NCBI RefSeq assembly: GCF_009604425.1
Contig: NZ_WEGI01000015.1
Location: 1 to 64,000 of the forward strand
From: Nocardia aurantia
GTDB lineage: Bacteria > Actinomycetota > Actinomycetes > Mycobacteriales > Mycobacteriaceae
Direction: 5' to 3'
Length of the DNA stretch: 64,000 nt
Shown here: positions 40,727 to 49,141 of the stretch, piece after piece
Layout of the letters: each line of letters begins with the position of its first letter
Position numbering within the stretch: the stretch's first letter is position 1
Program-made: the position numbers and the translations under genes
Notes under the pieces: model-generated
Databases searched by the model: none
Told to the model about the DNA's origin: nothing
Seen by the model: the letters and a program-made list of their open reading frames with translations, nothing else

Positions 40727-41830
40727 TCAGGGCGCCACCGACATCCAGTCCGCGAAACCGGTGGGGTCGTGGCGGCCGACGCTGGCGTGCTCGAACAGGC
40801 CCCAGCCCTCGGCATCGCCGCAACGGGCCTGGGCCACATGGTCGATCACGCCCCACGGCACCCGGCCCGCGACGGCCGGATCGGTGAGGTCGTAGGTACT
40901 GCTCAGCGACCAGTCCCGGCCCTTCCACTGGCCGTGCGTCCAGTCCGGATCGCCACCGTAACCGCAGCCGATGTGCAGCGCGGTGCAGGTGTGCGGGCGA
41001 ATCTCCAGTTCCAGCGGCTTGCCGTCGGCCGCGGTCAGGTCGAGCCGCGCCGCCACCGGAATCCTGGTGCCGGAACGGTATTCGATGTGTACGCGGGGCC
41101 AGCCCAGTTGCTCGATCCGGCCGTCCGGCCAGATCCGCACGGCATCGTTGAGGGTGCGGAAACCGTCCGGATTCTCCTGCACGATAACGACGATCGCGAA
41201 ATCCTCGAACCGCAGCGGCACGTACAGCCACCAGAATCCGCCGGCCGGCTCGTCGGCCGCGCGTCCCGCCGGTTCCGCCTCGCCCACCGGCCGGATACCC
41301 CATGAGCGGTCGCGGCTGCCGAGCCACACATCCGGGGTCACTGTCAGGTCGGTGCCCGCCACCGACAGGGTGCCGGACCAGGTGCCGAGTTGCGCGAACC
41401 GGCTGGCCTCGATGATCGGCCGGGCGCCGTTGAGGATGAGGTGCGGCTGTTCCTGCACCGCCGGGAAGGACCCGGTCCAGGTCAGGTCGAAGCCGAGATC
41501 CTCGTGCTCGCAGACGATCCGGATGCGCTGCAACGGTTCCAGCACCTCGATGCGGTAGCCGCCGACCCGCTGCTCCAGGCCACGCGTGGTGAGCGCGTCG
41601 GAGAACCGGACCGCGTGCTGGGTGTCGCCCCGGCGGACCGCGGCGTAGGCGTCCCGCACACCCAGATTGGGATAGACGCCGAATCCGGTGATCAGCATGG
41701 TGCCGCCGGCGCGGTCGTGGGCGTTGAAGTAGCTGCGGTCGTAGAAGTTCCGGTCACTGCTGGCGACGCGGGCCAGCGACAGCGGGGTCTGGTGGATGGG
41801 GTATTCGTCCAGGGGGACAGGAGCGTTCAT
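40727..41830 (-). CDS. Conserved hypothetical protein (DUF7064/DUF7065-like beta-rich)
   Basis: A 367-residue soluble protein rich in beta structure and aromatics. Recognisable segments are NFYDRSYFNAHDRAGGTMLI, DLGFDLTWTGSFPAVQEQPH, DVWLGSRDRSWGIRPVGE and LHIGCGYGGDPDWTHGQWKG. This pattern is common in mycobacterial and Nocardia proteins next to aminoglycoside-phosphotransferase-like genes, and resembles lipocalin-like/AttH hydrolase folds; I cannot name an activity. ATG 41830 overlaps the stop of the upstream phosphotransferase gene (ATGA), so the two are translationally coupled and probably functionally linked. Confidence 0.75.
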   Translation of the reverse strand: MNAPVPLDEYPIHQTPLSLARVASSDRNFYDRSYFNAHDRAGGTMLITGFGVYPNLGVRDAYAAVRRGDTQHAVRFSDALTTRGLEQRVGGYRIEVLEPLQRIRIVCEHEDLGFDLTWTGSFPAVQEQPHLILNGARPIIEASRFAQLGTWSGTLSVAGTDLTVTPDVWLGSRDRSWGIRPVGEAEPAGRAADEPAGGFWWLYVPLRFEDFAIVVIVQENPDGFRTLNDAVRIWPDGRIEQLGWPRVHIEYRSGTRIPVAARLDLTAADGKPLELEIRPHTCTALHIGCGYGGDPDWTHGQWKGRDWSLSSTYDLTDPAVAGRVPWGVIDHVAQARCGDAEGWGLFEHASVGRHDPTGFADWMSVAP

Positions 41831-42969
41831 GGTCGATCCCATTCGTAGGTGCCGTCGAGCAGCGCCTCGAGCGCGGCCCGGTGCATGATGTAGTCGTCGC
41901 GGTCGGGGGTGTCGGTGTCCTCGCCGAAATGGATCATCCGGCGCTTGATCCTGGCCATCACCACGCCGTGCCGCAGCGCGGCGTAGACCAGATGGAAGTC
42001 CATGTCCCGCAAGGTGTGTCCGGTGATTTCCGCGTACCGATCGACGACGTCGGCGCGGCGCAGGAAGTCGGCCAGGCCGGGCTGGCCGAAACCGGTGGCG
42101 ATGTCCTGGAAGAACCGGTGGATGAAGATCAGCCACGCCACGTCCAGCTCGCGTGGCCCGATCGCGGCCATCTCCCAGTCCAGGACCGCGATCGGATCCC
42201 AGCCGTCGAAGATGATGTTGCCGGGCCGGGAGTCGCCCCAGCTCAGCACGTCCGGTCCCGGATCGGCCGGCCAGTGTTGTTCCAGCCAGTCGAATGCCCG
42301 TTCCAGCAACGGGATTCGGTAGCCGTCCGCGGCCAGGGCCCAGTCGTACCAGTCCCGGGTGGCGTCGACATGGGCGCGCAGCCCGCTCCCGGCGGCGGTG
42401 AGCGCGGGGAAGGCGGCTGCGGGATCGGGGATGGCGTGCAACCGGGCGATGATGTCGATGGTGTTGTGGGCCAGCCGAGCTCGCTCCGCGGCCGTCGCGT
42501 CGAACAGCCAGCCGATGAACACGTAGGGCGGATTGTCCTCGGGGATCCGGCCGTCCACCCGGCCCATCACGAAAAACGGTGTGCCGAGCACGGATTCGTC
42601 GGTCTCCAGCCAGCACAGCGGCGGCACCGGTACGTCGGAACGCGCTCCGACCGCCGCCATCACCGAGTACTGTGCGGCCAGATCGTAGTGCCGGAACACC
42701 GGGAACGATCCGGACTCCGGGGCGAGTCGCGCGACGTACGAAGCGGTCTCGGTGCGGCCGTCGCGCTGCCACGACGCCCGGAACAACACCGAGGTGCTGG
42801 ACAGGCCGCTGGACTGGGGGCGGGTCACCTCCGTGATCACGGGTGCGGTGTCGGCGGTGATCCGGTGCGCCAGCCAGCCGGTGAGTCGCTCGGCGAGATC
42901 GTCGAGATCGCGTTCGCTGGTGGTCAACTGCCGCCGGGTTTCGAATTCTGGATCGGATTCGGCCGACAT
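41827..42969 (-). CDS. Aminoglycoside phosphotransferase-family kinase
   Basis: A 380-residue APH/choline-kinase-like protein. ASYVARLAPESGSFPVFRHY carries the nucleotide-binding strand region, VLSWGDSRPGNIIFDGWDPI is the catalytic loop (Brenner-type HGDxxxxN, with W replacing His) and VLDWEMAAIGPRELDVAWLI is the Mg-binding DFG-like D-W-E block. In actinobacteria such enzymes sit next to acyl-CoA dehydrogenase or DUF706x genes and probably phosphorylate a hydroxylated small molecule rather than an antibiotic. It is the first gene of a coupled pair with the gene at 40727. ATG 42969 is the likely start. Confidence 0.87.
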   Translation of the reverse strand: MSAESDPEFETRRQLTTSERDLDDLAERLTGWLAHRITADTAPVITEVTRPQSSGLSSTSVLFRASWQRDGRTETASYVARLAPESGSFPVFRHYDLAAQYSVMAAVGARSDVPVPPLCWLETDESVLGTPFFVMGRVDGRIPEDNPPYVFIGWLFDATAAERARLAHNTIDIIARLHAIPDPAAAFPALTAAGSGLRAHVDATRDWYDWALAADGYRIPLLERAFDWLEQHWPADPGPDVLSWGDSRPGNIIFDGWDPIAVLDWEMAAIGPRELDVAWLIFIHRFFQDIATGFGQPGLADFLRRADVVDRYAEITGHTLRDMDFHLVYAALRHGVVMARIKRRMIHFGEDTDTPDRDDYIMHRAALEALLDGTYEWDRP

Positions 42970-43265
42970 ATGTCCTCCTCGACGCCGGAAACGCTCGGCA
43001 CGCCGTACCGTGCGGCATGCTCCGCGCGGCCTCGGGCGAGGGTCGACAGCCCGGGCGACGCGGTGGAAGGAATGTAACGTGTTTCATCAGCGCGGCGCGG
43101 CGAAATCGGCGGCGGATTCGGCCCTTGTCCGGTGACCGGTCAGGTCGGCGCATTACCGGCATCTGCAACGTGTTCCTGTGGTATTCGGGGCGCTCGCCCG
43201 GATCGCCGGAACGGTGCGGTTCGGGTGGAGCGCACGCTGCGTGCGGCCGAGGCCGCGGGACGCCG

Positions 43266-43271
43266 TAATCT
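43266..43271 (+). promoter_or_regulatory. -10 element (TAATCT) of a probable leaderless cysG/cobA transcript
   Basis: TAATCT ends 8 nt before GTG 43280, which helps decide that start. The remaining 42970-43265 between the divergent genes shows no other supported gene. Confidence 0.55.
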
Positions 43272-43279
43272 CGCTGTTC

Positions 43280-44548
43280 GTGCCGAACACACCAGACGAC
43301 CAGCATGCAGGAGACCCGAATTACCTGGTCGGGATAGATCTCGCCGGGCGCCGGGTCATCGTCGTGGGCGGCGGCAGCGTCGCGCAACGTAGGCTGCCGC
43401 TGCTCATCGCCGCCGGTGCGGACGTGCACGTGATCAGCCGCGCGGTCACCCCGGCGGTCGAGGGCATGGCCGCCGCCGGGCAGATCACCGCCGAATTGCG
43501 CGACTACGCCGACGGCGATCTGGACGGCGCGTGGTACGCGATCGCCTGCACCGACGAGCCGGACACCAACGCCGCCATCGTCGCCGAGGCCACCGCGCGC
43601 CGTATCTTCTGTGTCCGCGCCGACATCGCCCGCCTCGGCACCGCCGTCACCCCCGCCACGGCCCGCTACGACGGCATGACCCTCGGCGTGCTCGCCGGCG
43701 GCCGCCATCGCCGGTCGGCCGCCGTGCGCACGGCCCTGCTCGAGGCGTTGCAGTCCGGGGTTGTGACCGGCGACTCGGAGCCGGTCGCGCCGGGTGTGGC
43801 GCTGGTCGGCGGCGGTCCCGGCGACCCCGATCTGATCACCGTCCGCGGCCGGCGGTTGCTGGCCCGCGCCGATCTGGTGGTCGCCGATCGCCTCGCGCCC
43901 CCGGAACTGCTCGCCGAACTGGGTCCCGACGTCGAGGTGGTCGACGCGGCCAAGATCCCCTACGGCCGCGCGATGGCCCAGGAGGCCATCAACGCCACCC
44001 TGGTCGAGGGGGCCAGGGCCGGCAAGTTCGTCGTGCGGCTCAAGGGCGGCGACCCGTACGTGTTCGGCCGGGGCTACGAGGAATTGGAGGCGTGCGTGGC
44101 GGCGGGCATCCCGGTGACGGTGGTTCCGGGTGTGACGAGCGCCATCTCGGTTCCCGCCCTCGCCGGTATCCCGGTGACCCATCGCGGCGTCACCCACGAG
44201 TTCGTGGTGGTGTCCGGGCACGTCGCGCCCGACCACCCGGACTCCCTGGTCGACTGGCCCGCGCTCGCCCGGTTGCGTGGCACGATCGTGCTGCTGATGG
44301 CGGTGGAACGCATCGAACAGTTCGCCACCGCCCTGATCACCGGCGGGCGCCCGTCCGACACCCCGGTGACGGTGGTCCAGGAGGGCAGCCTGCGGACCGA
44401 ACGGGTGCTGCGCGCGGAACTCGGCACGGTTGCCGAACGGGTCCGTGCGGAGGGCATCCGGCCCCCGGCGATCGTGGTCATCGGCCCGACCGCCGGGTTC
44501 GCGGCCGGGGCCGCCCGGCCCGAGCCCTCGACCTCGGGAGCCCGGTAA
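43280..44548 (+). CDS. cobA: Uroporphyrinogen-III C-methyltransferase fused to siroheme-synthase N-domain (CysG/CobA)
   Basis: A 422-residue bifunctional protein. The N-terminal NAD-binding precorrin-2 dehydrogenase/ferrochelatase-like part (about 1-165) has GRRVIVVGGGSVAQRRLPLL and RADIARLGTAVTPA. The C-terminal SUMT domain (about 170-410) has VGGGPGDPDLITVRGRRLL, VVADRLAPPELL, VRLKGGDPYVFGRGYEELEA and VPGVTSAISVPALAGIPVTH, all SUMT signatures. It makes precorrin-2 and probably siroheme, feeding cobalamin and sulfite/nitrite reductase cofactors. Length is similar to M. tuberculosis CysG. It precedes the EfpA-like gene by 67 bp, as in M. tuberculosis. Confidence 0.95.
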   Translation: MPNTPDDQHAGDPNYLVGIDLAGRRVIVVGGGSVAQRRLPLLIAAGADVHVISRAVTPAVEGMAAAGQITAELRDYADGDLDGAWYAIACTDEPDTNAAIVAEATARRIFCVRADIARLGTAVTPATARYDGMTLGVLAGGRHRRSAAVRTALLEALQSGVVTGDSEPVAPGVALVGGGPGDPDLITVRGRRLLARADLVVADRLAPPELLAELGPDVEVVDAAKIPYGRAMAQEAINATLVEGARAGKFVVRLKGGDPYVFGRGYEELEACVAAGIPVTVVPGVTSAISVPALAGIPVTHRGVTHEFVVVSGHVAPDHPDSLVDWPALARLRGTIVLLMAVERIEQFATALITGGRPSDTPVTVVQEGSLRTERVLRAELGTVAERVRAEGIRPPAIVVIGPTAGFAAGAARPEPSTSGAR

Positions 44549-44601
44549 TAGCCGGGCCGCACCGGGCTCCGCGACCGTGCGGGCCGCTCCTGGGCATCGG
44601 T

Positions 44602-44617
44602 TACAGTGACTCACTGT
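44602..44617 (+). promoter_or_regulatory. Leaderless efpA promoter with overlapping perfect palindrome
   Basis: TACAGT (44602-44607) ends 8 nt before GTG 44616. ACAGTGA-C-TCACTGT at 44603-44617 is a perfect 15-bp palindrome covering the -10 element, the likely start site and the start codon. It is a candidate repressor operator. Confidence 0.55.
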
Positions 44618-46103
44618 GCTGGACAACCCCGCGGCGACGACGACGCAGTACCCGGTGACGAACCGCGCCTTCGGACTGCCCATCCTGGTACTCAGCGGCC
44701 TCCAGCTGATGGTGATCCTCGACGGCACCGTCGTCATCTTCGCGATTCCGCGTTTGCAGGAGCAGCTGGGCCTGTCCAGCTCGGCGAGCGCGTGGACGGT
44801 GACCGCCTACGGCCTCCCGTACGCCGGGCTGATGCTGCTCGGCGGCAGGCTCGGTGACTCCTTCGGCCGCAAACGGATGCTGATCCTCGGCGTCGGGCTG
44901 TTCACGATCGCGTCCGCGCTGTGCGGTACCGCCCAGACGGACTGGATGCTGATCGGGGCCCGCGCGCTGCAGGGCGCGGGGGCGGCGATCGCGGCGCCGA
45001 CCGCCATGGCCCTGGTGGCCAGTACCTTCGAACCGGGCCCGGTGCGCAACAAGGCGATCGCGATCTTCGGCTCGATGGCCGGGGTCGGTTCGATCGGCGG
45101 TCTGGTCGTCGGTGGTGCGCTCACCCAGTTCAGCTGGCGCTGGATCTTCTGGATCAACGTGCCGATCGGCCTGCTGATCGCGATCGGCGCCGTCCTCTAC
45201 CTCCGTGATACCGAACACCATCGGCTGGCCCTCGACGCGCGCGGTGCCGTGCTCGGCACCCTGGGTTGTGTCGGCATCGTCTTCGGCGCCACCGAGGGAC
45301 CGGATCTGGGCTGGCACAACCCGGTCATCCTCGGCTCCGCGTCGGTGGGTCTGCTGCTGCTGATCGCGTTCATCCTCTCCGAGCGCTACGCCGGCAATCC
45401 GCTGCTGCCGTGGTCGCTGTTCGGCAGCCGGGACCGGGTGGCGACACTGCTCGCGCTGCTGCTCGCCGGTGGCGGGATGGGCGCGATGACCTTCTACGTC
45501 GCGCAATTCCTGCAGAACGTGCTCGGTTTCAGCCCGCTGATCGCCGGCGTGGCGGCCATTCCGTTCACGCTGGGGGTCGGTATCGGCAGCGCGATCGCCA
45601 CGAAACTCGCACTGATGTTCCGGCCGCGCTGGCTGCTGTCCGCGGCCGGCGTGGTCCTCGCGGCGGGGCTGCTGTTCGGCTCCACGCTCGACCAGTACGT
45701 CGACTACTCACCGACGCTGGTGTCGCTGCTCATGGTGATCGGTTTCGGCGTCGGCGTGATGATCGTGCTGATTCCGCTGTGCCTGCTGGTGGGGGTGCCG
45801 CCGAGCAATGTCGGCCCGCTCACCGCGATCGGCCAGATGGCGCTGAGCCTGGGCGGCCCGATCGCGGTCGGCATGTTCAGCCCGATCGCCCTGTCGCGCA
45901 CACTGTCCCTCGGTGGGCGCCGCAGCACCACCGGAACCCTGACCACGAGCGAGATCTCGGCGCTGAGCAGCGGTTACACGCTGGTGCTGTTCATCTGCGC
46001 GGTACTGTCGGTGGTCTTCATCCTCATCGTGCTCACCATTCGCTACACCCCGGGTCAGCTCGCCGAGGCCCAGCACGCGCAGGAAGAGGCGCAGCAGACC
46101 TGA
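44616..46103 (+). CDS. efpA: MFS drug efflux transporter, DHA2 family (EfpA-like)
   Basis: A 495-residue, 14-helix major facilitator of the QacA/EfpA type that exports hydrophobic drugs by proton antiport. The first helix has LDGTVVIFAIPRLQEQLG (motif D1, Asp), followed by YAGLMLLGGRLGDSFGRKRM (motif A) and RALQGAGAAIAAPTAMAL (motif B Arg). GSMAGVGSIGGLVVGGALTQ is antiporter motif C. Position after cysG matches efpA in M. tuberculosis. GTG 44616 sits in a palindrome and follows TACAGT by 8 nt, so transcription may be leaderless and repressor-controlled. Confidence 0.95.
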   Translation: MLDNPAATTTQYPVTNRAFGLPILVLSGLQLMVILDGTVVIFAIPRLQEQLGLSSSASAWTVTAYGLPYAGLMLLGGRLGDSFGRKRMLILGVGLFTIASALCGTAQTDWMLIGARALQGAGAAIAAPTAMALVASTFEPGPVRNKAIAIFGSMAGVGSIGGLVVGGALTQFSWRWIFWINVPIGLLIAIGAVLYLRDTEHHRLALDARGAVLGTLGCVGIVFGATEGPDLGWHNPVILGSASVGLLLLIAFILSERYAGNPLLPWSLFGSRDRVATLLALLLAGGGMGAMTFYVAQFLQNVLGFSPLIAGVAAIPFTLGVGIGSAIATKLALMFRPRWLLSAAGVVLAAGLLFGSTLDQYVDYSPTLVSLLMVIGFGVGVMIVLIPLCLLVGVPPSNVGPLTAIGQMALSLGGPIAVGMFSPIALSRTLSLGGRRSTTGTLTTSEISALSSGYTLVLFICAVLSVVFILIVLTIRYTPGQLAEAQHAQEEAQQT

Positions 46104-46350
46104 CCCGTGCCGCGCGTGCGGCCGACGGCCGAGCGTGGTTGTGGCTGTCGGCCGAGGGGCGAGCGGGGTTGCGGAGGTCGGCTGAGGGGCGTCGCGGGCC
46201 GGCGAAGTAGCTGTCCACCGAGGGTGCGGTGGCGACGGAAGGGGTGCGCCTGTCGCGGAAGGGGTGCGGCTGCCGATCGATTGCTGCGCGGGGCGTGCAC
46301 GCGGATTAGCGTGGCGGTAGCAGAAATCGGGCGATCGAGGGGGTGTCGCG

Positions 46351-47100
46351 ATGATTCATCGGCCGCAGTTGCCGCCGCGGGGCTGGCGCTATCGAGAGTT
46401 ACGGGATCGGCCGCTACCGTTCGACTGGGATCTGACCGATGGGATGCTGGTCGTCCGTGATGGGGAAGATCGTTGGCGCACGCAGGTTCGGGGCGAGTTG
46501 CTCGCGACGTTGGGCCGGGCGCGGCGAGCTCCGTACGCGGTGCTCGCCGATCAGTGTGTGGGTATCGACGACCGCAATCCGGTGCGCCCCGATGTGCTGG
46601 TCGTCGACCAGACGAGGGCGGATCTCTATGTGGCCGAACCGATTCCGCCCGCGGCGGTGGCGTTGGTGGTCGAGATCGCGCCGGGCCGTGGTGGGACCGA
46701 CGTCTGGTACCGCAAGCCGGCGCTGTACGCGGCGGCCGGCATCGGGCACTACTGGCGGGTCGAATGTTGTTGCGCCGGATGGCCGCTCGTCCACGAGTTC
46801 TGGCTCGATCACGAGTCGGGGGAGTACCGGCCGTCACCGGTGGCGGTACATGCCGCGGTGCTGTCCACCACGGTTCCGTATCCCGTCCACACCACCTTGA
46901 CAACTCGGGTTCACGGCGGCGCGGCGGCCGAGCCGGATCAGTTGCCGAACAGTTGCAGGTACTCGGTCTTGCCGAAGATCATCGCGGCGTCCCGCGCGGA
47001 GGGGGAACCGGCGCCGGGATCCGCACCTGCCGCCAGCAGCGCCCGCAGGATCTCGTCCTCGCCCTTGAACACCGCTCCGGCGGCGGGGGTCTGGCCGTGA
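46351..47100 (+). CDS. Uma2-family (DUF820) putative restriction-like nuclease, with run-on C-terminus
   Basis: A 249-residue ORF whose first 185 residues match Uma2 (PD-(D/E)XK fold). Blocks are WDLTDGMLVVRDGEDRWRTQ, NPVRPDVLVVDQTRADLYVA (central Asp), VALVVEIAPGRGGTDVWYRK (Glu and following Lys) and PALYAAAGIGHYWRVE. Uma2 proteins are normally 180-200 residues; here the last ~60 residues are low-complexity and read antisense through the ankyrin gene, suggesting that the original stop was lost. GGGGGTG precedes ATG 46351. Uma2 proteins are abundant in cyanobacteria and actinobacteria; their role is unknown and activity unproven. Confidence 0.75.
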   Translation: MIHRPQLPPRGWRYRELRDRPLPFDWDLTDGMLVVRDGEDRWRTQVRGELLATLGRARRAPYAVLADQCVGIDDRNPVRPDVLVVDQTRADLYVAEPIPPAAVALVVEIAPGRGGTDVWYRKPALYAAAGIGHYWRVECCCAGWPLVHEFWLDHESGEYRPSPVAVHAAVLSTTVPYPVHTTLTTRVHGGAAAEPDQLPNSCRYSVLPKIIAASRAEGEPAPGSAPAASSARRISSSPLNTAPAAGVWP

Positions 47101-47315
47101 TCGTTACCGAGGTTGGGATCGGCGCCGCGGTCCAGCAGCGCCCGCACCGCATCCGTGTGGCCGTGGTAGGCGGCCAGCATGAGCAGGGTGTCGCCCCGGT
47201 CGTTGGTCAGGTTCACCGGCACCCCGGCGTCCACGTATTCGGCGAGCGCGGCCGCGTCGCCCGCGCGGGCCAGGCCGAACACCTTCGACGCCAGTTCGAC
47301 CAGTTCCGGATCCAT
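46938..47315 (-). CDS. Ankyrin-repeat protein
   Basis: A 125-residue protein with an N-terminal helix (DPELVELASKVFGLARAGDA) followed by about three ankyrin repeats: RGDTLLMLAAYHGHTDAVRA with LLDRGADPN, then HGQTPAAGAVFKGEDEILRA with LLAAGADPG. Repeats mediate protein binding. ATG 47315 has GGAG 9 nt upstream; GTG 47330 would add five residues. The 3' end overlaps the convergent Uma2 reading frame by 163 bp. Partner unknown. Confidence 0.88.
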   Translation of the reverse strand: MDPELVELASKVFGLARAGDAAALAEYVDAGVPVNLTNDRGDTLLMLAAYHGHTDAVRALLDRGADPNLGNDHGQTPAAGAVFKGEDEILRALLAAGADPGAGSPSARDAAMIFGKTEYLQLFGN

Positions 47316-47384
47316 GCCTTCGGTCTCCACCAGGCCACTACTACCACGTGGCCGGGCCGGATGCGCGGTAGCGCATCCGGACGG

Positions 47385-48908
47385 TCAGTTGTAGGACTTC
47401 GCCACACCGTCGAGCAGGTATTCCAGCGTGTCGTACGCCGGCGGGTCGACCACGTTCGCGATATCGCTCGCCACGGGGATCACGTGATCGGTGGCGGTCT
47501 TCGTGAACTGGGTCGAGTTGTCGGTGCGGTAGCCGTGTTCGGACGCCAGCCGCTGCAGTTCCGGATCGGTCGACAGCAGCCGCCCGATGCGGTCACCGGC
47601 CGGGGTCAGCGGCACCACGGTGTGCCGCGAGAGCACGGTCGGGCCCGGGTAGAGCAACTGCATATCGGGCTTCAGCTTGCCCTGCACGCCGGCCTCGACG
47701 AACTGGGCCTCGTAGATCCACACCATCGGGGCCGGGCCGATGCCGCCCTGCAGGTATTCGGCGAAGGGGCCCTCACTGCTGTTCTCCGTGTATCCCTGCT
47801 TGGTGAACAACCGCGCGACCTTGCCGAGCACGAAATCCTCGGCGGTCTGCCCGCGCACGATCGTGTTGTCGTTGGCCACATATCCCGCGACGGCCAGATA
47901 CATCGCCGCGGAATTCGACGTGCGCGGATCGGTGGTGCCGATCAGCAGGCTCTTGTTCACCGGATATTCGGTATTGCCCGGCAGTTGATCCCATTGGGTG
48001 CCGTGCTGGGTCAGGTCCAGATACCGGTTCATGTCGAACGTCGGCACCGGTCCGGGCTTCACCACACCGGCCCGGGTCAGCAGGTCGACGATCGGGGCGA
48101 AGGTCGCGATCGCCATCGGCGACGAGAACGGCGTGTACTTCGTGGTGATATTCCGTTGCCGCAGAATGCGTTCGGCGGCCGGGGTGCTCGACGGGAAGGC
48201 GAAATCGTACTTGTCCAGATCCACCGAGGTGGCGATCTGACGCGAGCCGGCGGCGTCGGCTTGGATGCGTATCCCGTTGCGGGCCAAGGCATCCTTGACG
48301 CGCGGATCGTCGAAGAAGCCCATCTTCTCCGAGCCCACGATCCCGTGCACGAGCACCTGCTCGGCGGCCGCGGCCGGAGCGGTCGTGCCGCCACCACCAC
48401 CGCCGCCACCGCCGATGCCGACCGCCACCGCGATGACGATCACGATCAGGGCGGCCAGCGGGATCGCGAGCTTGCGGGCCGTCCACGGCGGCGCCACCAG
48501 CGCGCGCAGGCGCTCGATCGGCGAGGGTGCGGGCGCGTACGTAACGGGCTGGGCCGCAACGATTTCCGTGTCCGGTTCGTCGGGGCTGCCGTCGAGCTCG
48601 CGGCGCACGATCCGCTCGATCAGGATGGGCACGAAGTCGCGCACGGTGTGGCCGTCGAAGCGGCGCCGCGCGGCCGCGACCGCGCTCTCCACCCGCTCCG
48701 CGGAGTAGGTGTCGGTGTACGCCTGGACCAGGCGCCCGGTCAGATCCTTTATCGCTTTCTCTTCACGGGCGGCTTTCTCGGCAACCGCTGTGGCAGTGCG
48801 CGATTCGGCCGTCACGACCGTCGCGACCGAGCCGCCGCCCGTCTCCTCGGCACCGGCTCCGTGGTCTCCCGTGGCTTCGACACCCACGCCAAGCTCCTCG
48901 ACAATCAT
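47385..48908 (-). CDS. Membrane-anchored solute-binding protein with N-terminal three-helix-bundle domain
   Basis: A 507-residue protein. The cytoplasmic N-terminus (about 50-105) has RLVQAYTDTYSAERVESAVA and AARRRFDGHTVRDFVP, the pattern of the actinobacterial three-helix-bundle dimerisation domain. One membrane helix (about 145-170) is followed by a poly-Gly stretch. The external part (about 185-507) resembles a type II substrate-binding protein of the SBP_bac_11/vWA-associated kind: VLVHGIVGSEKMGFFDDPRV, DKYDFAFPSSTPAAERI and YPGPTVLSRHTVVPL. No transport permease or ATPase is adjacent. ATG 48908 lacks a clear RBS. Ligand unknown; transmembrane signalling is inferred. Confidence 0.75.
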   Translation of the reverse strand: MIVEELGVGVEATGDHGAGAEETGGGSVATVVTAESRTATAVAEKAAREEKAIKDLTGRLVQAYTDTYSAERVESAVAAARRRFDGHTVRDFVPILIERIVRRELDGSPDEPDTEIVAAQPVTYAPAPSPIERLRALVAPPWTARKLAIPLAALIVIVIAVAVGIGGGGGGGGGTTAPAAAAEQVLVHGIVGSEKMGFFDDPRVKDALARNGIRIQADAAGSRQIATSVDLDKYDFAFPSSTPAAERILRQRNITTKYTPFSSPMAIATFAPIVDLLTRAGVVKPGPVPTFDMNRYLDLTQHGTQWDQLPGNTEYPVNKSLLIGTTDPRTSNSAAMYLAVAGYVANDNTIVRGQTAEDFVLGKVARLFTKQGYTENSSEGPFAEYLQGGIGPAPMVWIYEAQFVEAGVQGKLKPDMQLLYPGPTVLSRHTVVPLTPAGDRIGRLLSTDPELQRLASEHGYRTDNSTQFTKTATDHVIPVASDIANVVDPPAYDTLEYLLDGVAKSYN

Positions 48909-49141
48909 CGACGACGGTCACACATTGAGATGCGCCGCAATTGCACCGCGCCGCGCCAACATTACGGGACGCCTGCGGGTGTTCCCAGGAACTGCAATAT
49001 ATCCCGAACAGACTCCGCATCAATAATGCTGTGGCTACGGGCTTTTCGAGATCACCGCCTCCGTATTCCGACGCCGGGCGGTCGTGCGGAATTCGATTAC
49101 GATTATCGCCGAGGGCACCGGGAATTCATCTCGGCACCGGA

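Noticed and set aside
40727..44737. Single 1336-residue minus-strand open frame
   Set aside because: The frame fuses the real gene at 40727-41830 with antisense of cysG and of the phosphotransferase. The real gene has a coupled ATGA start at 41830.
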